NCBI GenBank assembly: GCA_036566745.1
Contig: DATCVR010000298.1
Coordinates: forward strand, 1 to 31,382
DNA: 31,382 bases
Source of the DNA: DATCVR01 sp036566745
Lineage (GTDB): Bacteria > Actinomycetota > Actinomycetes > Jiangellales > Jiangellaceae
Reading direction: 5' to 3'
This document shows, piece by piece, positions 1 to 7,167 of this stretch (positions within the stretch are counted from its first letter, which is position 1; each line of letters starts with the position of its first letter). The position numbers and the translations under genes were made by a program. The notes under the pieces were generated by a model, which was not told the DNA's origin, ran no database searches, and worked only from the letters and a program-made list of their open reading frames with translations.

Positions 1-29
1 GTCTCCTGTGCCGCCTGAGCATGGGAGAC
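1..29 (+). promoter_or_regulatory. Possible 3' end of a ZTP (pfl) riboswitch upstream of folD
   Basis: Bases 11-21 read CCGCCTGAGCA. This is one base from CCGCCUGGGCA, the 3' core I recall for ZTP/pfl riboswitches, which often control folD, purH and other one-carbon genes. The rest of the aptamer would lie left of the window, so this is only a tail. Bases 1-11 can also pair with 19-29 (gtctcctgtgc with gcatgggagac, two G-T wobbles). That hairpin would bury the GGGAG ribosome-binding site at 23-27. The sequence similarity and pairing are visible; the riboswitch identity and the switching model are inference. Confidence 0.42.
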
Positions 30-38
30 TTGGCCATC

Positions 39-941
39 GTGAGCGCAAGCATCCTCGACGGCAAGGCCACTGCGGCGACGATCAAGGCGGAGCTGGCCGA
101 GCGGGTGGCCGCCCTGGCCCGGCTCGGCGTCACTCCCGGGCTGGGCACCGTGCTGGTCGGCGACGACCCCGGATCGGTCTGGTACGTCAACGGCAAGCAT
201 CGCGACTGCGCCGAGGTCGGCATCACCTCGATCCGCCGCGACCTCCCCGACACCATCACCCAGGCCGAGCTCGAAGCGGTCCTCGACGACCTCAACGCCG
301 ACCCCACCTGCACGGGCTACATCGTCCAGCTGCCCCTGCCGGCCCACATCGACACCGACGCCGTCCTCGAGCGGATCGACCCCGCCAAGGACGCCGACGG
401 TCTCCACCCCACCAACCTCGGCCGCCTGGTGCTCAACGTCAACGGCCCGATGACCTCGCCGCTGCCCTGCACGCCGCGCGGCATCATCGAGCTCATCACC
501 CGCCACGGCATCGACCTCCACGGCGCCGACATCGTGGTGGTCGGCCGTGGCGTCACGGTCGGCCGGTCGATCCCGCTGCTGCTCACCCGGCGGGCCGTCA
601 ACGCCACGGTCACCATCACCCACACCGGCACCGCCGACCTCGCGTCCCATCTGCGGGTGGCCGACGTGATCATCGCGGCGGCCGGGGTGCCGGGCATCAT
701 CACGGCCGAGAACGTCATGCCGGGTGCGGTGGTCCTCGACGTCGGCGTCAGCCGGGTGCCCGACCCCGACACCGGCAAGGCGAAGGTGGTCGGCGACGTC
801 CACCCGGATGTCTACGAGGTCGCCACGTGGGTGTCGCCCAACCCAGGCGGCGTGGGCCCGATGACCAGGGCGATGTTGCTGGCCAACGTCGTCGAAGCCG
901 CCGAGCGGGCCGTCTCGGTCCAGGCCGAGCCCGTCACCTGA
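39..941 (+). CDS. folD: Bifunctional methylenetetrahydrofolate dehydrogenase/methenyltetrahydrofolate cyclohydrolase FolD
   Basis: FolD interconverts 5,10-methylene-, methenyl- and 10-formyl-tetrahydrofolate in the cytosol with NADP, supplying formyl groups for purines and initiator tRNA. The family signature is clear: WYVNGKHRDC with the catalytic Tyr and Lys at about 49 and 53, GYIVQLPLP, DADGLHPTNLG, PCTPRGI, a nucleotide-binding VVGRGVTVGRS segment, and C-terminal NPGGVGPMTRAML. I choose GTG at 39 (300 aa): it gives the usual short N-terminus before ILDGK and has GGGAG at 23-27. ATG at 21 is in frame but has no ribosome-binding site and lies inside the possible riboswitch tail. Citrate synthase follows after 54 bp with its own promoter. 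Confidence 0.95.
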   Translation: MSASILDGKATAATIKAELAERVAALARLGVTPGLGTVLVGDDPGSVWYVNGKHRDCAEVGITSIRRDLPDTITQAELEAVLDDLNADPTCTGYIVQLPLPAHIDTDAVLERIDPAKDADGLHPTNLGRLVLNVNGPMTSPLPCTPRGIIELITRHGIDLHGADIVVVGRGVTVGRSIPLLLTRRAVNATVTITHTGTADLASHLRVADVIIAAAGVPGIITAENVMPGAVVLDVGVSRVPDPDTGKAKVVGDVHPDVYEVATWVSPNPGGVGPMTRAMLLANVVEAAERAVSVQAEPVT

Positions 942-953
942 TCGTCGTCTGGA

Positions 954-986
954 TAGGGTGGCGCCGACTCGCTTCCCACGAGGAGG
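954..986 (+). promoter_or_regulatory. -10 box and ribosome-binding site of the citrate synthase gene
   Basis: TAGGGT at 954-959 fits the actinobacterial -10 pattern TANNNT. AGGAGG at 981-986 is a full Shine-Dalgarno sequence 9 nt before ATG 996. No good -35 is visible. The leader would be about 30 nt, so this gene is probably translated conventionally. Confidence 0.55.
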
Positions 987-995
987 TCCAAGTTC

Positions 996-2123
996 ATGGC
1001 CGAGAAGTCTCCCCGCGGCCTCGCCGACGTGGTAGCCGCTTCCACGTCGATCTCTGACATCGACGGCCGAGAGGGCCGTCTCTTCTATCGCGGCTACGAC
1101 ATCCACGACATCGCCGGGCGGATCTCCTTCGAGGAATGCGTTCACCTGCTCCAGCGAGGCTCCTTGCCCACGGTCGGTCAGCTCGACGACCTCACGGCCG
1201 AGCTCGCCGACGGGCGCCGGTACGGCACGGTCGCTTCGACGTTGCTGCCCTATGTGGTCACGAGCGGCACGCCGATGGAGGCGCTGCGGACGCTGGTCTC
1301 CGCGCTGTCCATCGACGATCCGGACGCGGCCGACTCCGCCATCGAGGCCGACCGCCGCAAGGCCACCCGCCTCGTGGCTCAGATGCCGGTGTTCGTGGCG
1401 GCCTACGACGCCGAGCGCAACGGGCGCGAGGTCGTGGCGGCCGACCCCGAGCTGGGTATCGCCGCCAACTTCCTGCTCCAGATCACCGGCGAGCGGCCGT
1501 CCGAGCGCGCGGCGGAGATCTTCGACGAGTGCCTGGTGCTCCACGCCGACCACACGATGAACGCCTCCACGTTCACCGCTCGGGTCATCGCGGCCACGCT
1601 GTCGGACATGCACTCCGCGGTCACCGGCGCCATCGGCGCGCTGCGTGGGCCCCTCCACGGCGGTGCCAACGAGGCCGTCATGAAGACGCTGTCCTCGATC
1701 GACGGCGACCTCGACGCGGTCGACGCCTTCGTCCGGGCCGAGCTCGACGCCGGGCGCAAACTCATGGGCTTCGGCCATCGCGTCTACAAGACCGAGGACC
1801 CCCGTGCCACCCACCTGCGCCGGATGAGCGAGGAGCTGGCCGAGCTCACCGGCAACCGCCGCTACTACGACTTCTCCCGGCGGATGGAACAGGTCGTCCT
1901 CGAGACCAAGGGTCTCTACCCCAACGTCGACTTCTTCGCCGCGAGCGTCTACCACGCCCTGGGCATCCCCACCGACCTGTTCACGCCGGTCTTCGCGATC
2001 TCGCGGATGAGCGGCTGGACGGCTCACGTCATCGAACAGCACGAGGACAACCGCCTGATCCGCCCCGACAGCGAGTACACCGGGCCGCGCGACCAGCACT
2101 GGGTCGAGATCTCGCAGCGGTGA
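996..2123 (+). CDS. Citrate synthase, short type II-like form (possibly 2-methylcitrate synthase)
   Basis: Condenses acetyl-CoA (or propionyl-CoA) with oxaloacetate. At 375 aa it is of the short class, near actinobacterial CitA/PrpC rather than the ~430-aa GltA. Visible motifs are LHADHTMNAST near 183, GPLHGGANE near 220, the active-site GFGHRVYKTEDPR with His about 261, and NVDFFAASVY carrying the catalytic Asp about 312. AGGAGG lies 9 nt before the ATG. It sits between folD and a DUF3017 gene, with mdh and icd nearby, which favours a TCA-cycle role. Citrate and methylcitrate synthases of this size cannot be separated by eye, and no prpB/prpD is present, so I leave the symbol blank. Its stop overlaps the GTG of the next gene. 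Confidence 0.9.
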   Translation: MAEKSPRGLADVVAASTSISDIDGREGRLFYRGYDIHDIAGRISFEECVHLLQRGSLPTVGQLDDLTAELADGRRYGTVASTLLPYVVTSGTPMEALRTLVSALSIDDPDAADSAIEADRRKATRLVAQMPVFVAAYDAERNGREVVAADPELGIAANFLLQITGERPSERAAEIFDECLVLHADHTMNASTFTARVIAATLSDMHSAVTGAIGALRGPLHGGANEAVMKTLSSIDGDLDAVDAFVRAELDAGRKLMGFGHRVYKTEDPRATHLRRMSEELAELTGNRRYYDFSRRMEQVVLETKGLYPNVDFFAASVYHALGIPTDLFTPVFAISRMSGWTAHVIEQHEDNRLIRPDSEYTGPRDQHWVEISQR

Positions 2124-2470
2124 GCGACACGTCCGGCGGTGCGCCGCCCCACCGCAGCCGCTGGGCCGAGGCGGCCGAGCGGCGGCTCACCCCGCGCAGC
2201 TGGTTCCGAGCAGTGTTCCGGCAATGGCCGATCCTGCTCGTGCTGGCGATCATCGGCGCCGGCCTGATCGTGGTCGCCGACGATCACTTCCGCCGCGGCA
2301 CGGTCCTCATCGCTGGCGGCGTGTGCGTGGCGGCCGCCCTGCGGGCGACGCTGCCGGAGTCGACAGCCGGGCTCATGCACGTGCGATCCCGGGTAGTCGA
2401 CGTGCTGACGCTCGCCTTCCTGGGAGCGGGTTCGCTGATCGCCTCGCTCATCGTCCCGCCCCCGTCCTGA
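2120..2470 (+). CDS. DUF3017 family small membrane protein
   Basis: 116 aa, starting at a GTG that overlaps the citrate synthase stop (GTGA at 2120-2123), so the two are probably translationally coupled. After a ~38-residue basic, soluble N-terminus there are three hydrophobic segments: ILLVLAIIGAGLIVVA, VLIAGGVCVAAAL and VLTLAFLGAGSLIASLIV. The size, topology and place beside folD match the actinobacterial DUF3017 family, whose function is unknown to me. No catalytic motif is visible. The protein is confined to the frame overlapping the longer open frame from 1136; the upstream part of that frame is a shadow of citrate synthase. Confidence 0.8.
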   Translation: MSDTSGGAPPHRSRWAEAAERRLTPRSWFRAVFRQWPILLVLAIIGAGLIVVADDHFRRGTVLIAGGVCVAAALRATLPESTAGLMHVRSRVVDVLTLAFLGAGSLIASLIVPPPS

Positions 2471-2490
2471 ATCCGTTCCGGCTGCGTGCG

Positions 2491-2529
2491 TACGATCCGG
2501 ACGTCAGCCTCGTAGTACTCGGTAGGAGA
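2491..2529 (+). promoter_or_regulatory. -10 box and ribosome-binding site of mdh
   Basis: TACGAT at 2491-2496 fits TANNNT. AGGAGA at about 2524-2529 precedes the ATG at 2535 by 5 nt. No convincing -35 is seen. The 64-bp gap to the previous gene holds nothing else recognised. Confidence 0.45.
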
Positions 2530-2534
2530 ACGTC

Positions 2535-3521
2535 ATGGCCCAGGCCCCCGTCACCGTGACCGTCACCGGCGCAGCCGGCCAGATCGGTTACGCGCTGCTC
2601 TTCCGTGTCGCCTCCGGGCAGTTGCTCGGGCCGGACACGCCGATCAAGCTGCGCCTGCTCGAGATCCCCCAGGCCGTCAAGGCCGCCGAGGGCACCGCGA
2701 TGGAGCTCGACGACTGCGCATTCCCGCTGCTCGCAGGTGTGGACATCACCGACGACGCCCGGCATGCTTTCGACGGCGTCAACGTCGCCCTGCTCGTCGG
2801 CGCCCGGCCGCGGGGCAAGGGCATGGAGCGCGGCGACCTGCTCGAGGCCAACGGCGGCATCTTCAAGCCCCAGGGCGAGGCGATCAACGCCGGAGCGGCC
2901 GACGACGTCCGGGTGCTGGTGGTGGGCAACCCGGCCAACACCAACGCGCTCATCGCGCAGGCGCACGCCCCGGACGTGCCGGCCGAGCGCTTCACTGCGA
3001 TGACCCGCCTCGACCACAACCGCGCGCTGTCGCAGCTCGCGGCCAAGCTGGAGGTCGGTGTCGCCGACATCTCCCGGCTCGCCATCTGGGGCAACCACTC
3101 CGCCACGCAGTACCCGGACGTCTTCCACGCCGAGGTGGGCGGCAAGAACGCCGCCGAGCTGGTGGACGAGGCGTGGCTCGCCGACACCTTCATCCCCACG
3201 GTCGCCAAGCGCGGCGCGGCGATCATCGAGGCCCGGGGCGCGTCGTCGGCGGCGTCGGCGGCCAACGCCGCGATCGACCACGTCCACGACTGGGTCCACG
3301 GCACACCCGAGGGCGAGTGGACCTCCGCGGCCGTGGTGTCCGACGGGTCCTACGACGTGCCTGCGGGGCTGATCTCGTCGTTCCCGGTCGTCTCCCGAGG
3401 CGGGCGGTACGAGATCGTCCAGGGGCTCGACGTCAACGAGTTCTCTCGTGCCCGCATCGACGCGTCGGTCGCCGAGCTGGTCGAGGAGCGCGACGCCGTC
3501 CAGGCCCTCGGCCTGATCTGA
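2535..3521 (+). CDS. mdh: Malate dehydrogenase (NAD-dependent)
   Basis: Oxidises malate to oxaloacetate, the acceptor used by the citrate synthase just upstream. At 328 aa it matches the cytosolic-type MDH family found in actinobacteria. The N-terminal NAD-binding loop TGAAGQIGY is at about 10-18. The mobile-loop segment ARPRGKGMERGDLL follows, then NPANTNA, the substrate-site TRLDHNRA with Asp about 160, and the catalytic His in WGNHSATQYPD at about 188. It has its own -10 box and ends at a strong inverted repeat separating it from a convergent gene. I see no disrupted motif. Confidence 0.97.
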   Translation: MAQAPVTVTVTGAAGQIGYALLFRVASGQLLGPDTPIKLRLLEIPQAVKAAEGTAMELDDCAFPLLAGVDITDDARHAFDGVNVALLVGARPRGKGMERGDLLEANGGIFKPQGEAINAGAADDVRVLVVGNPANTNALIAQAHAPDVPAERFTAMTRLDHNRALSQLAAKLEVGVADISRLAIWGNHSATQYPDVFHAEVGGKNAAELVDEAWLADTFIPTVAKRGAAIIEARGASSAASAANAAIDHVHDWVHGTPEGEWTSAAVVSDGSYDVPAGLISSFPVVSRGGRYEIVQGLDVNEFSRARIDASVAELVEERDAVQALGLI

Positions 3522-3537
3522 GGCCCGCCCCGCTTCA

Positions 3538-3595
3538 CGATGATCGTCAGCCGGCCGGTGAAACCCCGGTCGTACCAGCCGGCTGACGATCATCG
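3538..3595. terminator. 18-bp perfect inverted repeat, probable bidirectional terminator
   Basis: The arms are 3538-3555 (starting CGATGATCGTCAG) and 3578-3595, pairing over 18 bases around a 22-nt loop. It lies between the convergent mdh and secreted-protein genes, 17 bp and 6 bp from their ends. There is no T-run, as is common for high-GC actinobacterial terminators. It could alternatively be one copy of a dispersed palindromic repeat. Confidence 0.7.
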
Positions 3596-3600
3596 GGCTT

Positions 3601-4077
3601 CTACGCGTGGCCGTAGACGGTTGCGCCGCAGCTCGCGGGGGTCTCGTCGGTGCGGCTGCGCTCTTCGCACACCTTGAATCTGATCTTTCGGCCTTCGGCA
3701 AAGTTGTAGTCGTACATATTGCTGTCGACGTCACCTTGGTCCATGCCGCTGTCCCGATTCTGGTACGGAACATACGCGCCGCTCTCGCACCAGCTGAACC
3801 GCACGACGATCCGGCGGCCGTTGCTCAGGTAGTCCTCCACGTACAGCAGCTCATCTCGAGATTGAAAACGTGCCGCACCATGCGTGTACCCGGTAGTGGG
3901 GTGGCCGACCCAGGCGTCGCTTCCAGTGCTACCGAAGCACGAGTTGGCGTCTTGTGGCTGGGCGGCCTTCGTGGTGGCGGCCGTCGCGGGCTCGGCCGAT
4001 GCCGGTCCGGCCGTGAAGAGGCCGATGCCTACGGCCAGCCCAGCGGAGACTGCTGCCCATGTCTGCGGCTTTCTCAT
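3601..4077 (-). CDS. Small secreted protein with four cysteines, function unknown
   Basis: 158 aa from the ATG at 4077, chosen because GAGGAGAGG lies 7 nt upstream and a classic Sec signal peptide follows: MRKPQ, a hydrophobic stretch, then AGPASAEPA with likely cleavage after ASA at about residue 28. The mature protein has four cysteines (in NSCFG, SWCES, KVCEE and ASCGA), which could form two disulfides outside the cell. The pattern of an aromatic/basic strand, a Cys, then an EGRKIRFKVC segment resembles small secreted proteins common in Streptomyces and relatives. I know no function for them. It is the only minus-strand gene in this block, less GC-rich than its neighbours to the eye, and may be an insertion between mdh and icd. 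An in-frame start at 4185 would precede the signal peptide and is unlikely. Confidence 0.8.
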   Translation of the reverse strand: MRKPQTWAAVSAGLAVGIGLFTAGPASAEPATAATTKAAQPQDANSCFGSTGSDAWVGHPTTGYTHGAARFQSRDELLYVEDYLSNGRRIVVRFSWCESGAYVPYQNRDSGMDQGDVDSNMYDYNFAEGRKIRFKVCEERSRTDETPASCGATVYGHA

Positions 4078-4240
4078 TGCCTGTCCTCTCCTCGTCCCCC
4101 GCCGAAGGAGGGCTCGATGACACGAGGATGGCGAGCTGCCCTTTACCGACCCTTCACGCGCGCTTACCGAGGTAGAGCCGCGCACGCGACGAAGCGGGAC
4201 GCGGTACCGGCCCGGATTCGTGCCGGCCCGGCGGGTCGGA

Positions 4241-4291
4241 TATCTTGGCGTCGAGAAATCACGGACGCGACACCGAACTCACCTGCAGGAG
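4241..4291 (+). promoter_or_regulatory. -10 box and ribosome-binding site of icd
   Basis: TATCTT at 4241-4246 fits TANNNT. AGGAG at 4287-4291 stands 9 nt before the ATG at 4301. The 223-bp gap 4078-4300 separates divergent genes and must also hold the promoter of the secreted-protein gene, which I cannot place. Confidence 0.45.
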
Positions 4292-4300
4292 CGCTGCCCC

Positions 4301-5521
4301 ATGGCGAAGATCAAGGTTGCCGGACCGGTCGTCGAGCTCGACGGCGACGAGATGACCCGCATCATCTGGGCGTTCATCAAGGACCGCCTGATCCATCCGT
4401 ATCTCGACGTCGACCTGAAGTACTACGACCTCTCGATCGAGAGCCGTGACGCCACCGACGACCAGATCACCGTCGACGCGGCCAACGCGATCAAGGAGCA
4501 CGGCGTGGGCGTCAAGTGCGCCACCATCACGCCGGACGAGGCGCGGGTCGAGGAGTTCGGCCTGAAGAAGATGTGGCGTTCGCCCAACGGCACCATCCGC
4601 AACATCCTCGGCGGCGTGATCTTCCGCGAGCCGATCGTCATCAGCAACATCCCGCGCCTGGTCCCGGGCTGGACCAAGCCGATCATCGTCGGCCGCCACG
4701 CCCACGGCGACCAGTACAAGGCCACCGACTTCAAGGTCCCTGGCGAGGGGACCGTCACCATCACCTACACCCCGGCCGACGGCTCGCAGCCCGTCGAGCA
4801 CGAGATCGTGCGGATGCCCGAGGGCGGCGGCGTGGTCATGGGCATGTACAACCACACCAAGTCGATCGAGGACTTCGCCCACGCCTCGTTCGCCTACGGC
4901 CTCCAGCGCGGCTACCCGGTGTACCTGTCCACGAAGAACACCATCCTCAAGGCCTACGACGGCGCGTTCAAGGACATCTTCGCCGCGGTCTTCGAGGCCG
5001 AGTACAAGGAGAAGTTCGAGGCGGCCGGACTCACCTACGAGCACCGCCTCATCGACGACATGGTCGCGGCGGCGCTGAAGTGGGAGGGCGGCTACGTCTG
5101 GGCCTGCAAGAACTACGACGGCGACGTGCAGTCCGACACCGTCGCCCAGGGCTTCGGCTCGCTGGGCCTGATGACGTCGGTGCTCATGACCCCCGACGGC
5201 AAGACGGTCGAGGCCGAGGCGGCTCACGGCACGGTCACCCGCCACTTCCGCCAGCACCAGGCCGGCAAGCCGACCTCGACGAACCCCATCGCCTCGATCT
5301 ACGCCTGGACCGGCGGCCTCAAGCACCGCGGCAAGCTCGACGGCACCCCCGAGGTCACCGGTTTCGCCGAGACCCTCGAGGACGTCGTGATCACCACGGT
5401 CGAGTCCGGCGCGATGACCAAGGACCTCGCGCTGCTGGTCGGCCCGGACCAGGCGTGGCAGACCACCGAGGAGTTCCTGGCCACGCTCGACGAGAACCTC
5501 GCCAAGCGCCTCGCCGGCTGA
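4301..5521 (+). CDS. icd: NADP-dependent isocitrate dehydrogenase, homodimeric type
   Basis: Oxidatively decarboxylates isocitrate to 2-oxoglutarate, yielding NADPH. At 406 aa it matches the eukaryote-like dimeric NADP-IDH family rather than the ~740-aa monomeric enzyme of many actinobacteria. Visible elements: VVELDGDEMTRIIW at the N-terminus; SPNGTIRNILGG with the substrate-binding Ser and Asn; IPRLVPGWTKPI; GRHAHGDQYKATD; the metal-binding stretch YDGDVQSDTVAQG; and AEAAHGTVTRHF plus STNPIASIYAW near the coenzyme site. I choose ATG 4301 over the in-frame start at 4220 because of AGGAG at 4287-4291 and family alignment. The gene ends at an inverted repeat. Confidence 0.97.
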   Translation: MAKIKVAGPVVELDGDEMTRIIWAFIKDRLIHPYLDVDLKYYDLSIESRDATDDQITVDAANAIKEHGVGVKCATITPDEARVEEFGLKKMWRSPNGTIRNILGGVIFREPIVISNIPRLVPGWTKPIIVGRHAHGDQYKATDFKVPGEGTVTITYTPADGSQPVEHEIVRMPEGGGVVMGMYNHTKSIEDFAHASFAYGLQRGYPVYLSTKNTILKAYDGAFKDIFAAVFEAEYKEKFEAAGLTYEHRLIDDMVAAALKWEGGYVWACKNYDGDVQSDTVAQGFGSLGLMTSVLMTPDGKTVEAEAAHGTVTRHFRQHQAGKPTSTNPIASIYAWTGGLKHRGKLDGTPEVTGFAETLEDVVITTVESGAMTKDLALLVGPDQAWQTTEEFLATLDENLAKRLAG

Positions 5522-5534
5522 CCGGCCCGGCTGC

Positions 5535-5612
5535 CCCGTTGATCTTGGAGTTTCGGTCGAATACTGGGCGCTTTGCCCCGATCGATGGCGCGAAAACTCC
5601 ACGATCAACGGG
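5535..5612. repeat. Long imperfect palindrome after icd (terminator or dispersed palindromic element)
   Basis: Bases 5535-5553 (starting CCCGTTGATCTTGGAG) pair with 5594-5612, with one mismatch in 19, around a 40-nt loop that has partial pairing of its own. It begins 13 bp after the icd stop and ends 17 bp before the next gene's first start candidate. It may end icd transcription. The core GTTGATC-TGGAGTT resembles intergenic inverted repeats I have seen in other actinobacterial genomes; that recollection is unverified. Confidence 0.6.
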
Positions 5613-5624
5613 TGGCTGGCGACA

Positions 5625-5630
5625 TAGGGT
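5625..5630 (+). promoter_or_regulatory. -10 box for a leaderless gene
   Basis: TAGGGT at 5625-5630 lies 7 nt before the GTG at 5638, so transcription would begin at or next to the start codon. Confidence 0.5.
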
Positions 5631-5637
5631 GACCTCC

Positions 5638-6435
5638 GTGGACACCGACACGTTCCGGGCGCTCGCGCGCTCGTCGCCCTGGCTGTGGAACACGATGCGG
5701 CTAGATCGCGAGGTGGTCCGCCTCGACGGCCGCGACGGCGCCTCCGCCGACGCCGCCCGCGGCGACGGACAGGTGCGGGCGTGGATCCGCAGGCCGGGTC
5801 GGATGCGGGTGGAGCAGCCCGGGCGGCCGGCGTACGCCGTCGACGAGACCGCCGACGTCGGCTCGAACATCGCGTGGATCGGTGCCACGAGCGATGGCAG
5901 CTCCTGGGAGCCGCCCACGCCGAGGTCGCCCCAGGACCCTCTGGCGCCCCAGCCGCAGCGCCGCGACGACGGTCTCGTGTCGGTGCGCCCGGACGGGTTC
6001 GAGGTCGTGTACGACGACCCGATGCACGAGAACTACCTCTGGGTCGCGATGCTCGATCCCGTCGAGCTGGCCGACGGGCGCACCGACGACGGCGAGCCCA
6101 CCGCCGACGCGCCGGTCGAGTTCCTGCAGCTCACGGAGGTCTCGTTCGCCGGGCGGGCGAGCCTCGAGGCGATCGTCCGGCCCACCACCGCGTACGACCC
6201 GCGCTGCTCGTGCTGTCCGCTGTTGCACGGCGAGGTCAGCGACACCCGCGACGAGCAGTCGGGCGCGCCTCCACACCCGCCGATGCGGTACGCCGACGCC
6301 TATCGGGTGGTCCTCGACGTCGCCACCGGCATCTGCGTGAGCATGCGCGAGATCGGTGGTGACGACGACGGCGCGGGGTTCGACGTGACGATCGGCGAGG
6401 TCGACGCGGACTACCCGGCCACGCTCTTCGCCTGA
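5638..6435 (+). CDS. Conserved-looking protein of unknown function with a CxCC motif
   Basis: 265 aa from GTG 5638, which follows the -10 box TAGGGT by 7 nt; GTG 5629 is in frame but overlaps that box. No signal peptide or membrane segment is visible. The protein is acidic and rich in Asp, Arg and Pro. Its N-terminus has SSPWLWNTMRLD, the middle has a beta-rich stretch around FEVVYDDPMHENYLWVAML, and a Cys cluster CSCCPLLHGE near residue 185 could bind metal. A late segment, YRVVLDVATGICVSM, reads like the end of an antiparallel beta-sheet. I recognise no family. The high third-position GC and ordered motifs favour a real protein over a chance open frame. It lies alone between icd and a LOG gene. 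Confidence 0.75.
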   Translation: MDTDTFRALARSSPWLWNTMRLDREVVRLDGRDGASADAARGDGQVRAWIRRPGRMRVEQPGRPAYAVDETADVGSNIAWIGATSDGSSWEPPTPRSPQDPLAPQPQRRDDGLVSVRPDGFEVVYDDPMHENYLWVAMLDPVELADGRTDDGEPTADAPVEFLQLTEVSFAGRASLEAIVRPTTAYDPRCSCCPLLHGEVSDTRDEQSGAPPHPPMRYADAYRVVLDVATGICVSMREIGGDDDGAGFDVTIGEVDADYPATLFA

Positions 6436-6500
6436 TCCGCTTCGTGCTGACCCACGCGTGGCGGCGGCGACCCGAAGCAGGCGGGACGTCCCCGGGGCCC

Positions 6501-6506
6501 TAGGGT
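6501..6506 (+). promoter_or_regulatory. -10 box for the LOG-family gene
   Basis: TAGGGT at 6501-6506 lies 6 nt before the GTG at 6513, which suggests a leaderless transcript. The next upstream GTG, 6507, directly abuts the box and so is unlikely to be transcribed. Confidence 0.5.
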
Positions 6507-6512
6507 GTGCGC

Positions 6513-7163
6513 GTGCGCGTCTGTGTGTTCTGTGGTTCGTCGAAGGGGAACGGCCGGTACCTCGAGGCCGCGCGGCAGGTGGGCGAGACGCTCGCCCAGC
6601 GCGGCATCGGCATCGTCTACGGCGGAGCCCACGTCGGCACCATGGGTGCGCTGGCCGATGCCGCGCTCGCCGTGGGCGGATCGGTCACGGGCGTCATCCC
6701 ACAGAGCCTGGTCGACTGGGAGGTCGCCCACACCGGCCTGACCGAACTCCACGTCGTGAACGGCCTGCACCAACGCAAGGCATTGATGGCCGAGCTCTCC
6801 GACGCCTTCATCGCCCTGCCCGGTGGTGCGGGCACGCTGGAGGAGCTGTTCGAGGTGTGGACCTGGGCGCAGCTCGGGCTCCACACCAAGCCGGTGGGCC
6901 TGCTCGACGTCGACGGCTACTTCGCACACCTGCGCAGGTTCGTCGATCACATGGTCGACGAGGGATTCTCGCGCGCGCCCTACCGCGACATGCTCCTCGT
7001 CGAGTCCGGTGTGGAGGAGCTGCTGGCCGCCTTCGACGGCTACGTGCCGCCCCAGGACACGTGGTCGGAAGAACCGCTGGAAGCCTCGGCCGGCGGACCA
7101 GGGGACGGACCCGCCACCCGCGAGCCCACCACCGCTGAGCCCACGACCGGCGAGCTGTGGTGA
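6513..7163 (+). CDS. LOG-family cytokinin riboside 5'-monophosphate phosphoribohydrolase-like protein
   Basis: Members hydrolyse nucleoside 5'-monophosphates, including cytokinin nucleotides, to base and ribose 5-phosphate; many bacterial members have unknown physiological substrates. The 216-aa protein opens with VCVFCGSSKG, has the glycine-rich GIVYGGAHVGTMGALADAAL, and carries the defining catalytic motif LPGGAGTLEELFE at about 102-114. The last ~35 residues are a low-complexity Pro/Thr/Glu tail, unusual for the family and probably disordered. Start GTG 6513 is chosen from the -10 box 6 nt upstream; GTG 6507 would add two residues. It converges on the siderophore-interacting protein gene with a 4-bp gap. 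Confidence 0.9.
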   Translation: MRVCVFCGSSKGNGRYLEAARQVGETLAQRGIGIVYGGAHVGTMGALADAALAVGGSVTGVIPQSLVDWEVAHTGLTELHVVNGLHQRKALMAELSDAFIALPGGAGTLEELFEVWTWAQLGLHTKPVGLLDVDGYFAHLRRFVDHMVDEGFSRAPYRDMLLVESGVEELLAAFDGYVPPQDTWSEEPLEASAGGPGDGPATREPTTAEPTTGELW

Positions 7164-7167
7164 GCCG

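Noticed and set aside
21..38. ATG 21 as the folD start
   Set aside because: No ribosome-binding site, and it falls inside the possible riboswitch tail and hairpin. GTG 39 has GGGAG and the family's usual N-terminus.
2448..3773. 441-codon minus-strand open frame opposite mdh
   Set aside because: mdh on the plus strand is certain, and this frame runs through the terminator palindrome.
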